From: Elusimicrobiota bacterium
Lineage (GTDB): Bacteria > Elusimicrobiota > Elusimicrobia > UBA1565 > UBA9628
Assembly: GCA_027452025.1 (NCBI GenBank)
Contig: DAIDHI010000091.1
Coordinates: 1-55,382, forward strand
Length of the DNA: 55,382 nt
Direction of reading: 5' to 3'
Part shown: positions 26,953 through 35,700 of the stretch, piece after piece
Position numbering within the stretch: the first letter of the stretch is position 1
How the letters are laid out: each line of letters begins with the position of its first letter
The notes under the pieces: generated by a model
Told to the model about the DNA's origin: nothing
The model's database searches: none
Seen by the model: the letters and a program-made list of their open reading frames with translations, nothing else
Position numbers and translations under genes: made by a program

Positions 26953-29094
26953 ATGACCGCGATGACCCGTCCGCAGCAGACCAATTGGCTTTCCTTCCCG
27001 CCTCGGGCGGGCGACGGCGGCACGTCGGCAAGGCCCCTGCCCGCCTCCAACCGCTTCCTCAACCGGGACCTCAGCTGGCTCCGCTTCAACGACCGCGTGC
27101 TCGAGGAGGCCGCCTCGGCGAGCGTGCCGGCCCTGGAGCGCCTGCGCTTCGCCTCCATCGTCAGCTCCAACCTCGACGAGTTCTTCATGGTCCGCGTCGC
27201 CGAGATCGCGCGCTTGGCCCGGCGCTTTCCGCTGCGGCGCTTCCCGGACGGCCTGACGGCGGCGCAGGTGCTGGCGCAGATCCGCGACCACGTCCTGCGC
27301 CAAAAGGGGCGGCAAGCCGAGGTGCTCCAGGACATTTTCCGCGCCCTCGACGACGCGAGCATCCGCATCTACGTGGAGTTTCCGGCCGGCCATGCGGCAC
27401 TCGACTCCGAGATCCGGCCGCGAATTCCGGAGGTGCGCTACGTGCTGCGCCGCTCGACCGAGCCTGTTCCGCCCCTGCAAAGCGAGCGCCTGCACGTCTT
27501 CGTGCGCTTTCCCGGCGAATACGCCGTGCTCACCATCCAGGAGCGCGAGCAGCGGCTGCTGGAGCTGCCTTCCCATCGCAGCGTGCGGCGCTTCGCACTC
27601 GTCGAGCGCTGGCTGGCCGCCCGCGCTCAGGAGTATTTCCCGGGTCGCGAGGTCATCGAGGCTTTTCCCTTCAAGCTCATCCGCGAAGCGGACTTGCGCT
27701 ACCGCCCGGACGACGAGGAGACCCTGGAAGAGCAGATCGCGGCGGCCGTGCAGAGGCGCTCGAAAGCCAAGGTCGTGCGCTTGGAAGTCGACGCGGCCTC
27801 CTATTCCGAGGGCGCGCTGTTTTTGGCCACGGCCCTCGGCCTGGACTCGGCCGGGCTCTACCGGTTCGCCCTGCCGCTCGACTTGCGCACGCTGGCCAGC
27901 CTCCTGCGCCTGCCGGGCTACCGGAAGCTTCGCTACGCGCCGGTCAGGCCGCGGGTGCCTCCGCCGCTGCGCAAGGCTTCCGCCAAGAGGATCTACGACC
28001 TGGTGCGCGAGCGCGACATCCTGCTCCACCATCCCTACGACTCCTTCGAGCCCGTCGTCTCCTTCATCCAGCGCGCCGCCGAGGACCCCTCCGTCGTGCG
28101 CATCCTCCACACCATGTATCGGACCAGCCGCCAGTCGCCGATCATGGAAGCCCTCATGGAGGCGGCGCGGCGGGGCAAGAGGGTCACCGCTTACGTCGAG
28201 ATCAAGGCGCGTTTCGACGAGCTCAACAATCTTCGCTGGGCCGAGGACCTGCGCAAGGCGGGCGTGCGGGTGGTGCGCCCGATGGGCGGCTTCAAGGTCC
28301 ACAGCAAGGTGACTCAAGTCGTCCGCCTGGAGCAGGGCGTGGAGCGCGCCTACACCCACCTTGGCACCGGCAACTATCATCCGAGCACCGCCAAGCAATA
28401 CACCGATTTGGGACTGCTCACCGCCGACACCGGCATCGGCCTGGAGGTCGCCGCTTACTTCGAGGCCCTGCGGCGGCGCGGCGGACCGGGGGGCTTTCGG
28501 GAGCTCCTCGTCGCCCCGGACAGCCTGCATCGCCAGATCATCCGCCTCATCCGCGAGGAGACGCGCATCCAGCGCGCGGGCGGCCGGGGACAGATCATCG
28601 GCAAGATGAACGCCCTCGTCGATCCCGACACGATCTCAGCGCTCTACGAGGCCTCGCAGGCGGGCGTGCGCATCGATCTTCTCGTGCGCGGCATCTGCTG
28701 CCTGCGGCCGGGCATCCAGGGTCTCAGCGAGACCGTCCGGGTCACGAGCGTGGTCGACAGATTCCTCGAGCACAGCCGGATCTTCTACTTCCGCGCGGGC
28801 GGCGCCGAGAAAGTGTACTTATCGAGCGCGGATTGGATGCCGCGCAACTTCTACTCGCGCTTCGAGATCGCGTTTCCGGTCAAGGACCTCGCGCTGCGCC
28901 GCTTTATCCGCGACGTCATCTTGCACTTGGGCCTCAACGACAACGTCAAGGGCTGGGTCCTGCGCCCCGATGGAGCCTACGAGCGGGTCAGGCCCGGCAA
29001 GGCCATGGCGCGGGTGCGCTCGCAGGAGGCCTTCTTGAAGCTCGCCGAGCAAGGCTATCGCCGCACGATCCTGGAACACCGCGTCCACGGCTGA
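26953..29094 (+). CDS. ppk1: Polyphosphate kinase 1
   Basis: Makes polyphosphate from ATP, and can run in reverse. Up to 713 residues, the usual length. Diagnostic blocks: NRDLSWLRFNDRVLEEA and SSNLDEFFMVRVAEI at the N terminus, HHPYDSFEPVVSFIQ, TMYRTSRQSPIMEAL, the phosphohistidine segment GFKVHSKVTQVV and the second histidine HLGTGNYHPSTAKQYTD. The ATG at 26953 touches the -10 hexamer, so translation may really begin at ATG 26962 (MTRPQQTNWL), costing three residues. It is divergent from phoR, and the shared gap holds a repeat array facing ppk1. The gene converges with the glycosyltransferase at 29162. Confidence 0.96.
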   Translation: MTAMTRPQQTNWLSFPPRAGDGGTSARPLPASNRFLNRDLSWLRFNDRVLEEAASASVPALERLRFASIVSSNLDEFFMVRVAEIARLARRFPLRRFPDGLTAAQVLAQIRDHVLRQKGRQAEVLQDIFRALDDASIRIYVEFPAGHAALDSEIRPRIPEVRYVLRRSTEPVPPLQSERLHVFVRFPGEYAVLTIQEREQRLLELPSHRSVRRFALVERWLAARAQEYFPGREVIEAFPFKLIREADLRYRPDDEETLEEQIAAAVQRRSKAKVVRLEVDAASYSEGALFLATALGLDSAGLYRFALPLDLRTLASLLRLPGYRKLRYAPVRPRVPPPLRKASAKRIYDLVRERDILLHHPYDSFEPVVSFIQRAAEDPSVVRILHTMYRTSRQSPIMEALMEAARRGKRVTAYVEIKARFDELNNLRWAEDLRKAGVRVVRPMGGFKVHSKVTQVVRLEQGVERAYTHLGTGNYHPSTAKQYTDLGLLTADTGIGLEVAAYFEALRRRGGPGGFRELLVAPDSLHRQIIRLIREETRIQRAGGRGQIIGKMNALVDPDTISALYEASQAGVRIDLLVRGICCLRPGIQGLSETVRVTSVVDRFLEHSRIFYFRAGGAEKVYLSSADWMPRNFYSRFEIAFPVKDLALRRFIRDVILHLGLNDNVKGWVLRPDGAYERVRPGKAMARVRSQEAFLKLAEQGYRRTILEHRVHG

Positions 29095-29161
29095 GGGGCG
29101 GGCCTAGCGGCCCACACAAAAGGCGGAAAGTCTGACACCGCCGCAGCCGTCGCACCGTCCA

Positions 29162-30304
29162 TCAGGCGGCGAGGCCGGCGGCCGACGCCCGGGGAAACGA
29201 GGCCGATAAGGCCCCGAGCTCGAGCAGCTCTCGCGCCGCGTCGAATGCGGCCCGCGGCCGCCCGAGCAGGCGCGCGTTGAGCCGCAGGCCCGCCAGGCGC
29301 CCGGACTGCTCGAGCAGGGCGGCGGCCTTGGCCGCGAGCTGGAGGGGGCCGTCGGCCTTCACGGCCGCGCCGTTTTCTAAAAGGTAGTCGCAGTTGCGCG
29401 TCTCCTGTCCGGGAACTGGATGGACGAGGATGAGCGCGGCGCCGCTGGCCAAGGCTTCGCTGACCGTCAGCCCTCCGGGCTTGGTCACGACGACGTCGGC
29501 GTCGGCCATGAGCTGGTGGATCAGGCGCGTGAAGCCGAGGACCTGGACCCGGTGCCGGGAAGGGATCTCCTTGCGCGCAAGCGCCCGGCGCAAGGCCTCG
29601 TTGCGCCCCGCGACGGCCACGATCCGGCAGGGCTGCGGCGCGCGCAAGAGGGCGTCGAAGCACTCCTCGACGGGCCCGAGACCGGCGCCGCCGGACAAAA
29701 GCAGGACCGTCGGCTGCTCGCTTCCCGGTCGCTGGCGGCGCGCGCGGGAAAACGCCGGATCGACGGGGATTCCGGTGACGCTGACGCAGCCGGCATCGAC
29801 TCCCCAGCGCGAGAGCGCCGCCCCGGTCTCTTCCGTCGCGACGAAGAAGCGCTCCGCCGGCAGCTGTGCCCAAAGGCGATGGGCCTGAAAGTCGGTCACG
29901 ACGACGGCGTGCGGCGCGGAGAACCGCCCCGAAAGCTTCAGCTGGGAGACGACCTCCGCCGGGAGAAAATGGGTGCTTACGGCCGCGTCCCAGCGGTCCT
30001 GCCGCAGCAGGCTCGTCAGGCGGGCCAGGCTCAGGTCCTGGATGCGCCTGCGCGCCCGCTCCGCGAGGGGGTTTGGCTCGCGGTCGGTGGCGTCGTAGAG
30101 GCCGCCCAGGACGTGGGGCGCGCGGCTGGCCAGGCCGAGGTAGCCGTCGCGGTAGAGCAGGCGAAAGCCCGCGCGGGCGTAAGTTAGGACGTCCACGAGC
30201 TCCAACTCGGCCGCCGGGTCGAGTTCTCGCAGCGCCGCCTCCAGGGCTTGCGCCGCGCGCACGTGCCCGGAGCCGACCGAGGCCGTCAGGATCAGGACGC
30301 GCAT
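29162..30304 (-). CDS. MGDG-synthase-like diacylglycerol glycosyltransferase (GT28)
   Basis: A 380-residue GT-B glycosyltransferase of the MurG/MGD family. N-terminal half: MRVLILTASVGSGHVRAAQA, the acceptor-binding GSGH motif of diacylglycerol glycosyltransferases. C-terminal half: LLLSGGAGLGPVEE and the nucleotide-sugar block VVTKPGGLTVSEALASGAA. Plant and bacterial relatives transfer galactose or glucose to diacylglycerol. The ATG at 30304 has GGGAGGA upstream and overlaps the end of the PlcP-like gene by 13 bases; an upstream in-phase extension is a shadow. Working with the upstream phosphoesterase it could make glycolipid from the diacylglycerol released. Donor sugar unknown. Confidence 0.88.
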   Translation of the reverse strand: MRVLILTASVGSGHVRAAQALEAALRELDPAAELELVDVLTYARAGFRLLYRDGYLGLASRAPHVLGGLYDATDREPNPLAERARRRIQDLSLARLTSLLRQDRWDAAVSTHFLPAEVVSQLKLSGRFSAPHAVVVTDFQAHRLWAQLPAERFFVATEETGAALSRWGVDAGCVSVTGIPVDPAFSRARRQRPGSEQPTVLLLSGGAGLGPVEECFDALLRAPQPCRIVAVAGRNEALRRALARKEIPSRHRVQVLGFTRLIHQLMADADVVVTKPGGLTVSEALASGAALILVHPVPGQETRNCDYLLENGAAVKADGPLQLAAKAAALLEQSGRLAGLRLNARLLGRPRAAFDAARELLELGALSASFPRASAAGLAA

Positions 30305-31080
30305 GCGACGTCCTCCCGGCGCTCGGCGACGGACGCCCAGCGGATGATCTCCAGGCGGCCGGCGTCGTCTTCGATCAGCGCCGTGCAGTTCTCGACCCAG
30401 TCGCCGTCGTTGATGTAGGTCACGCCGCCGACCGATCTCATCTCCGGGAAGTGGATGTGGCCGCAGATCACGCCGTCCAAGCCCTTGCGGGCGGCCTCCC
30501 GCGCCACGATGCCGCGGAAATCCTCGATGAAGCGCCCGGCGTTTTTGACCTTGTGCTTGAGATAGCCGGACAACGACCAGTAGGGATAGCCCAGGCGCCC
30601 GCGCAGGGCGTTGAGCCAATGGTTGAGGACGACGGTCAGGTCGTAGGCCCAGCAGCCGAGCTTGGCCAGCCACTTGGCGCACTGCATGACGGCGTCGAAC
30701 TGGTCGCCGTGGATGACGAGGAAGCGGCGGCCATCGGCCATCTCGTGCACGGCTTCGCCGACGACATGGACGCCTCCGAAATGCATGTCCAGGAACTGAC
30801 GGGCGAGCTCGTCATGATTGCCGGGAATGTAAAAGACCCGGGTGCCCCTGCGGGCCTTGCGCAGGATTTTCTGGATGACGTCGTTGTGGGACTGCCGCCA
30901 GCCCGTCCAGGTCCGGCGCAGCGCCCAGCCGTCGATGATGTCTCCGACGAGATAGAGCGTGTCCGAGTCGTTGCGCTTGAGAAAGTCCAGCAAAAACTCC
31001 GCCTTGCAGCCTCGGCTGCCCAGGTGCACGTCGGAGATCCAGATCGCCCTGTGGCGCCTCGCGTCGCTCGCGTTTTCCAT
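30292..31080 (-). CDS. PlcP-like metallophosphoesterase (UDP-2,3-diacylglucosamine hydrolase superfamily)
   Basis: A 262-residue calcineurin-type phosphoesterase. Metal ligands: D17 and H19 (SDVHLGSRGCKAEF), D47 (LVGDIIDGW), N88/H89 (IPGNHDELARQF), H124 (VIHGDQFD) and GHIHFPEMR. The blocks SHNDVIQKILRKARRG, LGYPYWSLSGYLKHKVKNA and YINDGDWVENCTALIE match the group containing rhizobial PlcP, the phospholipase C that degrades membrane phospholipids under phosphate limitation, as far as I remember that family. Database names often read LpxH-like. Its gene is coupled to a diacylglycerol glycosyltransferase and lies behind a Pho-type repeat, which strongly favours the PlcP role over lipid A synthesis. 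The TATACT hexamer ends 6 bases before the ATG. Confidence 0.85.
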   Translation of the reverse strand: MENASDARRHRAIWISDVHLGSRGCKAEFLLDFLKRNDSDTLYLVGDIIDGWALRRTWTGWRQSHNDVIQKILRKARRGTRVFYIPGNHDELARQFLDMHFGGVHVVGEAVHEMADGRRFLVIHGDQFDAVMQCAKWLAKLGCWAYDLTVVLNHWLNALRGRLGYPYWSLSGYLKHKVKNAGRFIEDFRGIVAREAARKGLDGVICGHIHFPEMRSVGGVTYINDGDWVENCTALIEDDAGRLEIIRWASVAERREDVACAS

Positions 31081-31086
31081 GAGGCC

Positions 31087-31092
31087 AGTATA
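31087..31092 (-). promoter_or_regulatory. -10 of the PlcP-like/glycosyltransferase operon
   Basis: TATACT on the minus strand, 6 bases before the ATG (predicted leaderless) and 45 bases from the nearer half-site. Confidence 0.6.
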
Positions 31093-31134
31093 GCGGCGAC
31101 GCGAGGCCCGCCGTGATGAACCAGGGTAGCCCGC

Positions 31135-31153
31135 GTGTAAACTCGGTGTGACA
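31135..31153 (-). promoter_or_regulatory. Pho-box-like direct repeat before the PlcP-like/glycosyltransferase operon
   Basis: GTGTAAACTCGGTGTGACA on the plus strand: half-sites GTAAAC (31137) and GTGACA (31148), 11 bases apart; coding strand TGTCAC...GTTTAC. A poor third site, GTAGCC, follows at the same period (31126). Confidence 0.65.
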
Positions 31154-31176
31154 GGGCCTAGGCGGTTTATAGGCCC
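31154..31176 (-). terminator. Candidate terminator hairpin after the 31217 gene
   Basis: GGGCCTA and TAGGCCC form a perfect 7-bp stem with a 9-base loop, downstream of the secreted-protein gene on the minus strand. No T tract follows, so it is a weak or Rho-assisted terminator at best. A second small hairpin (TCCCGG/CCGGGA) lies at 31181-31199. Confidence 0.35.
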
Positions 31177-31216
31177 TTAGTCCCGGTCCTATGCCGGGAG
31201 ACCGACGCGCGCGGCC

Positions 31217-31750
31217 CTACTCGTAAAGGGCGACGCCGAGATGCAGCCAGCCGTAGGCGCCCTGATGCTTGCGGAGGAATATCTTGTAATGGGTCAGCTT
31301 GAGCTTTCCTTTTCTGGTCCGCTTGAGCACGGCGTCGTCGTCTTCCGTCACAAACGCCTTCTTCTTGGCGCTGTAGCGCAGAGAGGGAAACTTGAACTCG
31401 ATGCGATCGCAAGGCGCGGTCTTGGCGAGTCCGCCGCAGTTGTTGAAGAAGAGCGCCGGCATCCCGTCGTCCACGACCCATTCGAACTTTTCCCGGCCCT
31501 GGCCGTCGTAGAACAGTTCCGTGCCCAAACCGGGCTTTACCATCCCGACGATGAATTTCTTCGCGGGCTTGCCCAGCACCATCTGGAACGCGGCCGTCAT
31601 CTTCTTGAGTTGACGGGCGTTGGAGTTGCGCAGCGGGTTGCTCTCCCACGTCATGGAGGGGGCGCCCGCTGGCGCAGCGCCCAGAGGCGCGGCGCCGAAG
31701 GCGGCGCAGGCGCAATACGTCGTCAGGACCAAGGTCAACATCACTCTCAT
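31217..31750 (-). CDS. Secreted protein of unknown function, probable Pho-regulon member
   Basis: A 177-residue protein with signal peptide MRVMLTLVLTTYCACAAFGA and a beta-rich mature part containing two cysteines around the middle (NNCGG, APCDRIEFKFP). No family recognised. A frame extension to 31792 exists, but the ATG at 31750 has the best ribosome site of the region, AAGGAGG, seven bases upstream, and begins the signal peptide. A three-half-site box lies at 31822-31849, with a TGCTTAAAT element between. Confidence 0.75.
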   Translation of the reverse strand: MRVMLTLVLTTYCACAAFGAAPLGAAPAGAPSMTWESNPLRNSNARQLKKMTAAFQMVLGKPAKKFIVGMVKPGLGTELFYDGQGREKFEWVVDDGMPALFFNNCGGLAKTAPCDRIEFKFPSLRYSAKKKAFVTEDDDAVLKRTRKGKLKLTHYKIFLRKHQGAYGWLHLGVALYE

Positions 31751-31782
31751 CGAATCCTCCTTCATCTTTTTTTGACGCTCCC

Positions 31783-31791
31783 ATTTAAGCA
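31783..31791 (-). promoter_or_regulatory. Extended -10 of the 31750 gene
   Basis: TGCTTAAAT on the minus strand; the hexamer starts 45 bases from the nearer strong half-site (31833). The leader of about 25 bases includes the AAGGAGG ribosome site. Confidence 0.5.
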
Positions 31792-31821
31792 ACCCGCCTG
31801 CCCGCCTCGCACCGCAAGGGC

Positions 31822-31849
31822 GTCATCTGTGCGTGACATGGTGGTGACA
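31822..31849 (-). promoter_or_regulatory. Pho-box-like triple repeat before the 31750 gene
   Basis: GTCATC (31822), GTGACA (31833), GTGACA (31844), all at an 11-base period; core GTGACATGGTGGTGACA. It aligns base for base with the box before the porin. It lies downstream of the CYTH gene stop (31889), so it serves the secreted protein. Confidence 0.8.
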
Positions 31850-31888
31850 CCCGGCGGTCCGTCGGGGGGGCGCGTCGTCGGCGGAGGA

Positions 31889-32689
31889 TTATTTGCCGAG
31901 CCGCAGGAAGCAGCTGGCGCAGCGGTGGTATTTGTCGAGCTTTTCGACCCGCAAGTCGAAGCGCTTGCCCACGGCCTTGTCGAAGCGCCGCAGCTCGTCG
32001 ATGTGCTCGAGCTTCTGCTCGAGCCCCTCGCGCTTGGTCTTGATCTCGTTTTCGAATTCCCAGAAGGTCGAAAGCGAGTGCAGGCCTCGGTGGTTGATGT
32101 GGAAGGCGAAGAGATGGTCGAGCGAAGGCTCGAGGAACGCCGAGCCAAGGTCGACGACGAACTTGTCCTTCTCGTAGATGCAGAGGATCGGCCCTGTCGT
32201 CAGGCGGGTGATGACGCCGTTGCCCAGGTGGCGTTCCATCGCGTGGGCCATCTCGGGGTCTACGTGGCGATCCAAGATCGAGCGCACGGTGGTGTCATTG
32301 AAGTGCACGATGTCGTGGTGGCTCTCCTCGCGCACGACGTGGCGCAGCTTCTCGGAGGAGAACTCGGAGCGATAAAGGAGCCCGCCGCTGTGAAAGCCCG
32401 GCCCTTTGTATTGGAGGTAAACGTTGGAGCCGTCGCCTTTGTAGCGCAGCCGCAGGCTCGCGCCGAGCTTGAGCAGCTTGAGGTCGGGGGTGTCCAGGAA
32501 CTGGTCGAAGAAGGTGACGCGCTTCTCGTGCTCGACCTTCTTGAGATCGAGGAGGTGCTTGCGCAGGTCCTTGGCTTCCTCGGGCATGACCCGGTGCTTC
32601 GACTCGATCTCGATGTAGCGGGGATCGGCGGTGCCGAGGCGGCGGCAGATGGACCAGATGCGGGAGAGGTCTTTGCCCATGCGGGTCAT
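31889..32689 (-). CDS. CYTH / VTC-like domain protein
   Basis: A protein of about 266 residues with the ExExK signature of CYTH enzymes (RYIEIESKHRV), followed by charged strands expected to build a triphosphate-binding tunnel (ASLRLRYKGDG, VYLQYKGPG, LLYRSEF, ENEIKTKREGLEQ). Family members bind triphosphates or polyphosphate: inorganic triphosphatase, thiamine triphosphatase, CyaB-type cyclase, and the VTC polyphosphate polymerase. Which applies cannot be told. The neighbourhood (ppk1, Pho-type boxes) favours polyphosphate or triphosphate. ATG 32689 is chosen; ATG 32680 is possible, and the open frame upstream overlaps a terminator and is not trusted. Confidence 0.75.
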   Translation of the reverse strand: MTRMGKDLSRIWSICRRLGTADPRYIEIESKHRVMPEEAKDLRKHLLDLKKVEHEKRVTFFDQFLDTPDLKLLKLGASLRLRYKGDGSNVYLQYKGPGFHSGGLLYRSEFSSEKLRHVVREESHHDIVHFNDTTVRSILDRHVDPEMAHAMERHLGNGVITRLTTGPILCIYEKDKFVVDLGSAFLEPSLDHLFAFHINHRGLHSLSTFWEFENEIKTKREGLEQKLEHIDELRRFDKAVGKRFDLRVEKLDKYHRCASCFLRLGK

Positions 32690-32700
32690 TCTACTAATAA

Positions 32701-32750
32701 ACGGCTTGGCCGCCGCAGGCGGCCGTTGCGCCGCGTCTTCGGCGCGGCGC
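32701..32750 (-). terminator. Tandem hairpin terminator after the MFS fusion gene
   Basis: Two perfect hairpins in a row: GCGCCGCG/CGCGGCGC (8 bp, 7-base loop, 32728-32750) and GGCCGCC/GGCGGCC (7 bp, 3-base loop, 32708-32724), then TTTATTAG on the minus strand. It ends the MFS fusion transcript a few bases before the CYTH start codon. Confidence 0.65.
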
Positions 32751-32756
32751 TCGAAG

Positions 32757-35700
32757 TCACTCGTCGGACTCGGAATCCGCGGAGGGGGCAAGGCCCCGGG
32801 CCTTCATCGCGCGCAGGTAGCGCCGGTGAGCGGCCGCGATCTCGTCTCGGATGACGCGGCCGGCCTCGATGATGTCGTCGAAATGATCGCGGACATGGGC
32901 CTCGAGCAGCGCCGGGTCGCCCTGCACGGAGAGCCGGTGCGCCCGGCCGAGCTGGGTGCCGACGGCGTAGAGGAAGTCCCTCTGCTCCTCGTCGTCCAGC
33001 ATCTTCTTGAGCTTGGCGTTGAAGGGAGGGATGGCGCGGACGTGATACTCGACCTCGTCCAGGACGGCGCTGCCTTGATACTGGTCCCAGCCGGGGGCGT
33101 AGAGCTCGGAGGCGGCGATCATGCGCTGCGCCTGCGTCGGGTAAGTGTTCTCGTACCACCGCGTGTCGGCGTCGGTGCGGGCCTGCTTGATGCTGAGGAA
33201 TATCCTGTCCCGGCCGCTCTTTTTCTCCTTGGGAGCGAGGACGACGAGGTAGATCTTGCGCTGGCCCATGGAGCCCCGGCCCCGGCCGGCTTCCTCGATG
33301 AAATAGTCCTTGAGCGGGTCGTCGCCGCGGCTTTGCGCCCACTGGCTGATGAGCGAGCGGACCGTCCTGTTCTCGGGCGAGACGGGGTCTTGGCGCATCT
33401 CTTGGGCCCACTTGCCGTTCGCCTTGAGGTAGGCGGAGGTCGAAGCCTCGTCTTGCGAGGGCTCGCGGTCCTTGAGCTTGCGCATCTCGGAAAAGGGGCG
33501 GTCGGAGTGGCGCAGGCCTCGCAAATAACCCTTGAGCAGGGACCGGGCCGCGGCGGGGTCCAGGAGCTCGGCGCCCTGCTTCTTGCGCCGCAAGGAGACC
33601 GAGACGAGCGCGCGCACCAGGTCCCAGGCGTAGGGGCCCATGCGCGAGCGGTCGAAGTCGATCATGGCCGCGCCCTGGGCGGATTTGGCGTAGTTGTCGA
33701 CGTGGGGAGAGCCGTGCAGGAAAACCTTGGGCATGTCCCGGTGGTCGATGAGCTGCGAAAAGCGCCGCTGCATGGGCTCCAGCATGTTGCGAAAATAGAG
33801 GTGGGCGCCCTTCTTCTCCTTCATATAGTTGCGGCGGATCTCCGGCGCGTCGCCGGCGGGATCCTTGTCGAAGAGGTTGGCGTCGCCCGCGTCATCGGCC
33901 TTCGCGTAGGCGCTCAGCTCCCCGAGGACGGCTTCGACCTGGGGCGAGACCTCGGCCTCGACCTGGTCGGGCGAGCGGCTCGCGTCGATCGTGCGGAGGC
34001 CGAATTCGCCGATCTGCGCGTCGTAGGAGGCCGTGACGCGCGTTTGGAAGAGACGGAAATTCTCGATGGGATCGTCGGAAAGATGCAGATCGAGGCCGGC
34101 CTCGTAGTGCTTGGGGCCGGCCGCGGGCTTGGCGGCGCCGTCGTCGAAGTCCTCGGAAAGGCTGGGCTTGCCGGAGCGCTTGAGCACGCGGCCGATCGCC
34201 GTGTCGACCGGCAGCTTGAAGTAAAGCGTCAGGTCGGGCCGCGGGGCCTCCTGGTAGAGGCCGCGCAGCCAGCGCTGGTCGTTGCCGCGCACGCTGTCGC
34301 GCGCGAGAGCGGTGAAGAACCAGCGGTCGGCGAGCACGACGCAGCCCTCTTTGAGGGCGGGGACGATCGTCGACTCCAGGCGTTCCTGGAAGTCGGCGGC
34401 GTTGAGCAGGGCGAAGGTGCGGGGGGTGAGCTTCTGCGCCTTCTTGGCCTTCTTGACGGCCTCGGAGACGAAGTCGGAGGAGTTCCAGGTCGTCACGACG
34501 ACCTTGAGGCCCTGGGCCTCGAGGCGCTCCTTGAGCCGCTCCATTTGCGTGGACTTTCCCGAGCCGTCCAGGCCCTCGACGGCGATCAGGCGGCCGGGGT
34601 AGCCGGTGACGGGAGACGGCCGGGGCCCGGCCGCGGGCGGCGTCCGCGGGGCGGCGGCGAGACCGGCCATGAGCGCGAGGGCGGGCAGCTTTCGGGCCAT
34701 GACGAACTGGCCCGCCGCGGCCAGCGCCAGGCCGGCGGCCACCAGCGTCAGGCCGCGGGTCGCCGAGCCCGTGAAGGCCAGGCCCATGAGCATGCGCACG
34801 ACGAGCGACATCTTATTGGCGATGAAGCGCTGCGCGCCGATGACGGGCCCTTCCGAGCCCTCGGGGATGCGCGCTTGCAGGGCCGTGGTGACGGCCAGGC
34901 GCCCCGAGGCGTTGGCGGCGGCAAAGAGCAGGCAGCCGGCGGCCATGATCGGAAACGACGCCGGCACCCACGCCGAGGCCATGACGGCCGCTCCCGCGGC
35001 CGCGAGCCCGATGAGGCGGCCTTGGCCGAAGCGACGGCTGAGGCGCTCATAAAGGAAAGAGCCGGCCGTGCTGCCCATGCCGAAGGCCAGGACCAGCCAG
35101 GAGGAGGCGCCGGCCGAGCCGAGCATCGAGGAGGCGAAGATCGCCGGCAGCAGGGCCTTGAGGGCGGGCGTCAACGACAGAAGCCCCGTGGTCAGCAGGC
35201 TGGCGCGGATGAAGGGGTCTCGGAAAGGCGATTTCCTCGCCTGTTTGGGGGCTGCGGCAGGCCGCGAGAGGTCCCCGACGCCTTGAGGAGGCGTTTTGCC
35301 GCGGGGCACGGAGAAGAGATAGCCGAGGCCCGCCAGCGCGTAGCCTGCCGCGGAGGCAGACAGCGAGAGCGCGGGGTGCTTGGCGACGGCGAGCGCGACG
35401 GTGAGCAGGGGGCCGGCGACGCCGCCGAGCTCGAAAACGGTCTGGTAGCGCGTGTTGATCCAATCCAGCGCCCTTTTGTCGCGGCCGGCGAAGGCCATGG
35501 AGACGGTGTTGCGCGCGGTGTCGCAGATGCCGCGGCTGAAGGCGTCGAGGCAGAAGACGGCGACGATGGCGGGAAGGCCGGCGCCGGAGGCGAGCATCAC
35601 GGGCAAAGACGCCAAGGCCGCCGCCCGGGCCGCCGAGGCGCCCACGAGAAGCGCGCGCGAGGACACCGACTTGGCCAGCCAGCCGCCGAAGAGCGTCCCG

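Noticed and set aside
29095-29161. Single TGACA and small hairpins (GGGCC/GGCCC; GGCGG/CCGCC) between ppk1 and the glycosyltransferase
   Set aside because: The genes converge, there is no second half-site, and the stems are only 5 bp without a T tract; at most a weak bidirectional terminator.
34560-34610. Reading the P-loop domain of the MFS fusion as polyphosphate kinase 2
   Set aside because: Attractive in this context, but the motif GLDGSGKSTQ and the following DRW segment fit thymidylate kinase, not PPK2.
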